Shown here piece by piece: positions 61,664 through 64,000 of a DNA stretch of 64,000 bases. Position numbers and translations under genes: made by a program. The notes beneath the pieces were generated by a model that saw only the letters and a program-made list of their open reading frames with translations, ran no database searches and was not told where the DNA came from. The stretch is from the NCBI RefSeq assembly GCF_963169125.1, contig NC_084794.1, positions 93,045,018 through 93,109,017 of the forward strand. Reading direction: 5' to 3'. Numbering within the stretch: the stretch's first letter is position 1; each line of letters begins with the position of its first letter. The stretch comes from Humulus lupulus (Eukaryota > Streptophyta > Magnoliopsida > Rosales > Cannabaceae).

Positions 61664-61795
61664 CACTGTGCGCCGCGACCCATATATTTCCGAGTCGCGG
61701 CGCACAGCTACATAAAATTGCTTTATTTTTAAGCCACCTGTGCGCCGCGGCTCTAGCCTTTCTTTTTACTGCGCACCGCGACGCGATGATTAGAT
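61664..61795. repeat. GC block 4 with a perfect 14-bp hairpin
   Basis: Arms CTGTGCGCCGCGAC (61,666-61,679) and GTCGCGGCGCACAG (61,694-61,707) are perfectly complementary, with a 14-base AT-rich loop. CTGTGCGCCGCGGCTC and GCGCACCGCGACGCG follow. The order matches GC blocks 1 and 2. Confidence 0.88.
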
Positions 61796-62405
61796 CAAAT
61801 ACACGCGGCTCATTCTTCATATGCCCAAACTGTATTATAAACACGTACGTATTTGTAATTTTTTTTTATATTTTCAAGTGCTATTTCAACATGTATGTTT
61901 TCCTATCCCAACTTCATTGTTTTCACAAATCATTCTTAGCTCTAAACTCATTATCTTCTTCTCCATTTTCAACATTTCATTTATAGCCTTGGTTCGACCC
62001 TCCATTTATGAGGACAACCATTCTTTTTTTTTATCATCCATATTCGTAGTTATTAGTCTTAACTAGAGGAATTTAAGCTGAAGTTGAGCTTCTAACAAGG
62101 TATTTTCAATATTTCCTTGCAAATTTATTTTGTGTTTTTTTGCAAGTTTAACTGAAAATTAAAATTTAACAATGTTAACAGATGCAACTAACTGTAAAAT
62201 ATATTCTGTATTTTTTTCGTTGTATATATATATATTCATTGTTTCAGTTAACTTATCCATGCATCCAATAATGATTATTTTAATGGTTTGATTTAGTTCA
62301 TTATCATGCATTGTATCTGTTTGACAAAATGCTTCAACTAAAATTCAATTGTATAGTATTAAGAATAAGGATTTTTTTATTCTTTGGTTGAATTGATTTT
62401 CATGC
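61796..62405. other. Leader-like AT/CT-rich stretch, no gene seen
   Basis: It has the same type of composition as the leader after GC block 3 (TATA-like TTTATATTTTC near 61,867, then CT-rich sequence). No protein of a known family is open here before the LTR starts at 62,406. Confidence 0.35.
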
Positions 62406-64000
62406 TGTAAAGAACGCCCTGGACTAGTACTTATTAAAACATTCACATATCGTTGGTCCATAAAGAAAACCACTTTTTATAAAGGTCTCAGTGGGGACTT
62501 GCTTAAAACAATGCAAGTTGGGCCCATTAGCTTAAAAAGAAAATATGAGTTTTTATGCAAAGTTGAAAAGAAACAATATTAAATAATTAAGTCCCACTGA
62601 TAATTTAGAAAGTCTCTTAAAACATAACATATTTAAATTGGCGTCCTAAAGTGATCATTTATTCCGTCCATAGGATACCCCACGTCATACACCCTACGAC
62701 GATAGAACTCCTCACGTCACCACGTGTGCCATAGAGAAATCCTATTTGCTACCTGGTAGGGAAAGTAAGAGGGTGAGCTAAAAGCACAGTAAGGAAGTAC
62801 AAACAATAAGCAAGTAAGGATACAACAAATACGAACACTAACGTTCATCTAACACATCATGGCATATCATAACATTATCGTAACAAATCATCATAGCACA
62901 TCATAACGTAATCGTAACATATCATCATTGCATATCATAACGTAATCGTAACATATCATCATAGCACATCATAACGTAATTGTAACAAATCATCATTGCA
63001 TATCATAACGTAATCATAACATATCATCATAGCATATCATAACGTAATCGTTACATATCATCATATCACATTCATACAGCATACATGATGAGCATGGCTC
63101 GCTAGTTGTCCATGTCACCCTATCATATTCATACAACATACATGATGAGCATGGCTCGCTAGTTTTCCATGTCACCCTATGAGGTAAACAAGAGTCTCTG
63201 GTCCTTGAATAACCTCGGCGCGTCCGCCCTAGGAGTTACGTCTTTATCTATAGTAACTCGTTTGATGTATCTAACATCATAATTTGTTTGATGTATCTAA
63301 CATCCATACACATATCATATTCAACATTTCATCACATTATGACATTCATAATTCATAACAATTCATTCATACAACAGTCTTACCATTCATAGCATAAAAT
63401 CATAGAATCTATCTAACTTCCTTACCTCAGGTCCGAGCTAAGAAATTTCACAACCTCTCAACGAGCCTATACCATAACCAAAACAACATTTCTTAGGTTC
63501 ATAAAATTACTATTTTGCCCTTCCATACAACTCATGTGTGCATGGGCCATGCACACATAATAATATTTGCACATAACATGCAATTATTCTTAACTACACA
63601 TAAAGCCATAAAAGAAAAATGCTCATTTTCACCTATTTTACATGCATGATCTTTCTATAAAAACCACATTGTTGAATAATAAACATAATTTTGGACGTAA
63701 AAGTGGATTTGCATGTAACATACATACGTGGGAACATTGCGTAATTGAGACGTTTTAAAAACGATAATTCTACATTTCTTACTTTTATCGTTTTAAAATT
63801 AATAGACATATAACATGCTTTATTTTTCTTAAAATTTCTAGGTTGATTAAATTTCTCAAAACATTATTTTATTTTATAAAATAATTTGATTTAGCTTTAA
63901 AAAAATGTGACAATTTCCTTTATTATTCTCAAATTACAAAGAAGTAACAAAAATCTTGGAATTAATTAAAATACCTATGATTAATATGTTTCTTTAGAAA
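62406..64000 (-). mobile_element. Third copy of the 3.8-kb LTR family, right end outside window
   Basis: It starts TGTAAAGAACGCCC and aligns with 42,511 to about 44,000 in the same orientation. It could be solo or part of a full element. It contains an expanded tandem region at 62,870-63,080 and a 64-bp-type duplication at 63,085-63,180. Confidence 0.85.
62870..63080. repeat. Tandem repeat of about 34 bp inside the LTR
   Basis: About six units of 'catatcataacgtaatcgtaacatatcatcat' type. The copy at 42,960-43,080 has about three. Confidence 0.75.

Overview
The window is a transposon-dense stretch of nuclear DNA from a flowering plant, most likely a eudicot. The evidence is Ty3/gypsy elements of the Tat and chromovirus types, a Ty1/copia and a LINE remnant, a small hAT element, a DUF1985-Ulp1 gene and GT-AG introns with T-rich acceptors. 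Nothing names the species. I see no intact host gene, no rRNA or tRNA gene and no CRISPR. Every protein-coding locus found is broken or partial.

Left third (1-19,759): a Tat-lineage Ty3/gypsy element on the minus strand (element A), cut off by the left edge. It has gag, protease, reverse transcriptase, two RNase H domains and integrase on the minus strand, plus a plus-strand antisense gene converging on them. Its RT is split by a 9.3-kb Tekay-like chromovirus (element C, 5,625-14,927) with two 2.2-kb LTRs, a tRNA-iMet-type primer site, a polypurine tract, one gag-pol-chromodomain frame with four internal stops and a perfect 5-bp target duplication TCTTG. Next come LTR-like debris, a single captured exon resembling a plant EDRF1-like TPR protein (22,352-23,395) and a short AT-rich repeat tract.

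Middle (25,411-48,868): one plant DUF1985-Ulp1 cysteine-protease-like gene pulled apart over 23 kb. Two independent 3.8-kb solo LTRs in opposite orientation interrupt its DUF1985 domain, each with its own near-perfect 5-bp duplication. A complete second copy of the Tat element (element B, 27,981-40,520, duplication ACCCT) then landed inside the first solo LTR. The gene is the oldest layer, the solo LTRs are next and element B is youngest. The two LTRs form a 3.8-kb inverted repeat around a 233-bp piece of the gene.

Right third (49,220-62,405): long arrays built from an AT-rich ~21-bp word with higher-order structure. They are punctuated by GC-rich palindromic blocks (core GCGCCGCGGC) and followed by leader-like sequence and, in two of three cases, a gene: DUF1985-Ulp1 after the block at 24.8-25.0 kb, and a plant transposon-domain protein after the block at 55.2-55.4 kb. 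This array/GC-block/leader/gene arrangement occurs three times in one orientation and is the best candidate for an undescribed element family. Around it lie a captured amino-acid-transporter exon, a copia fragment split by a 662-bp hAT element, and a LINE-type RNase H fragment. A third copy of the 3.8-kb LTR family begins at 62,406 and leaves the window.
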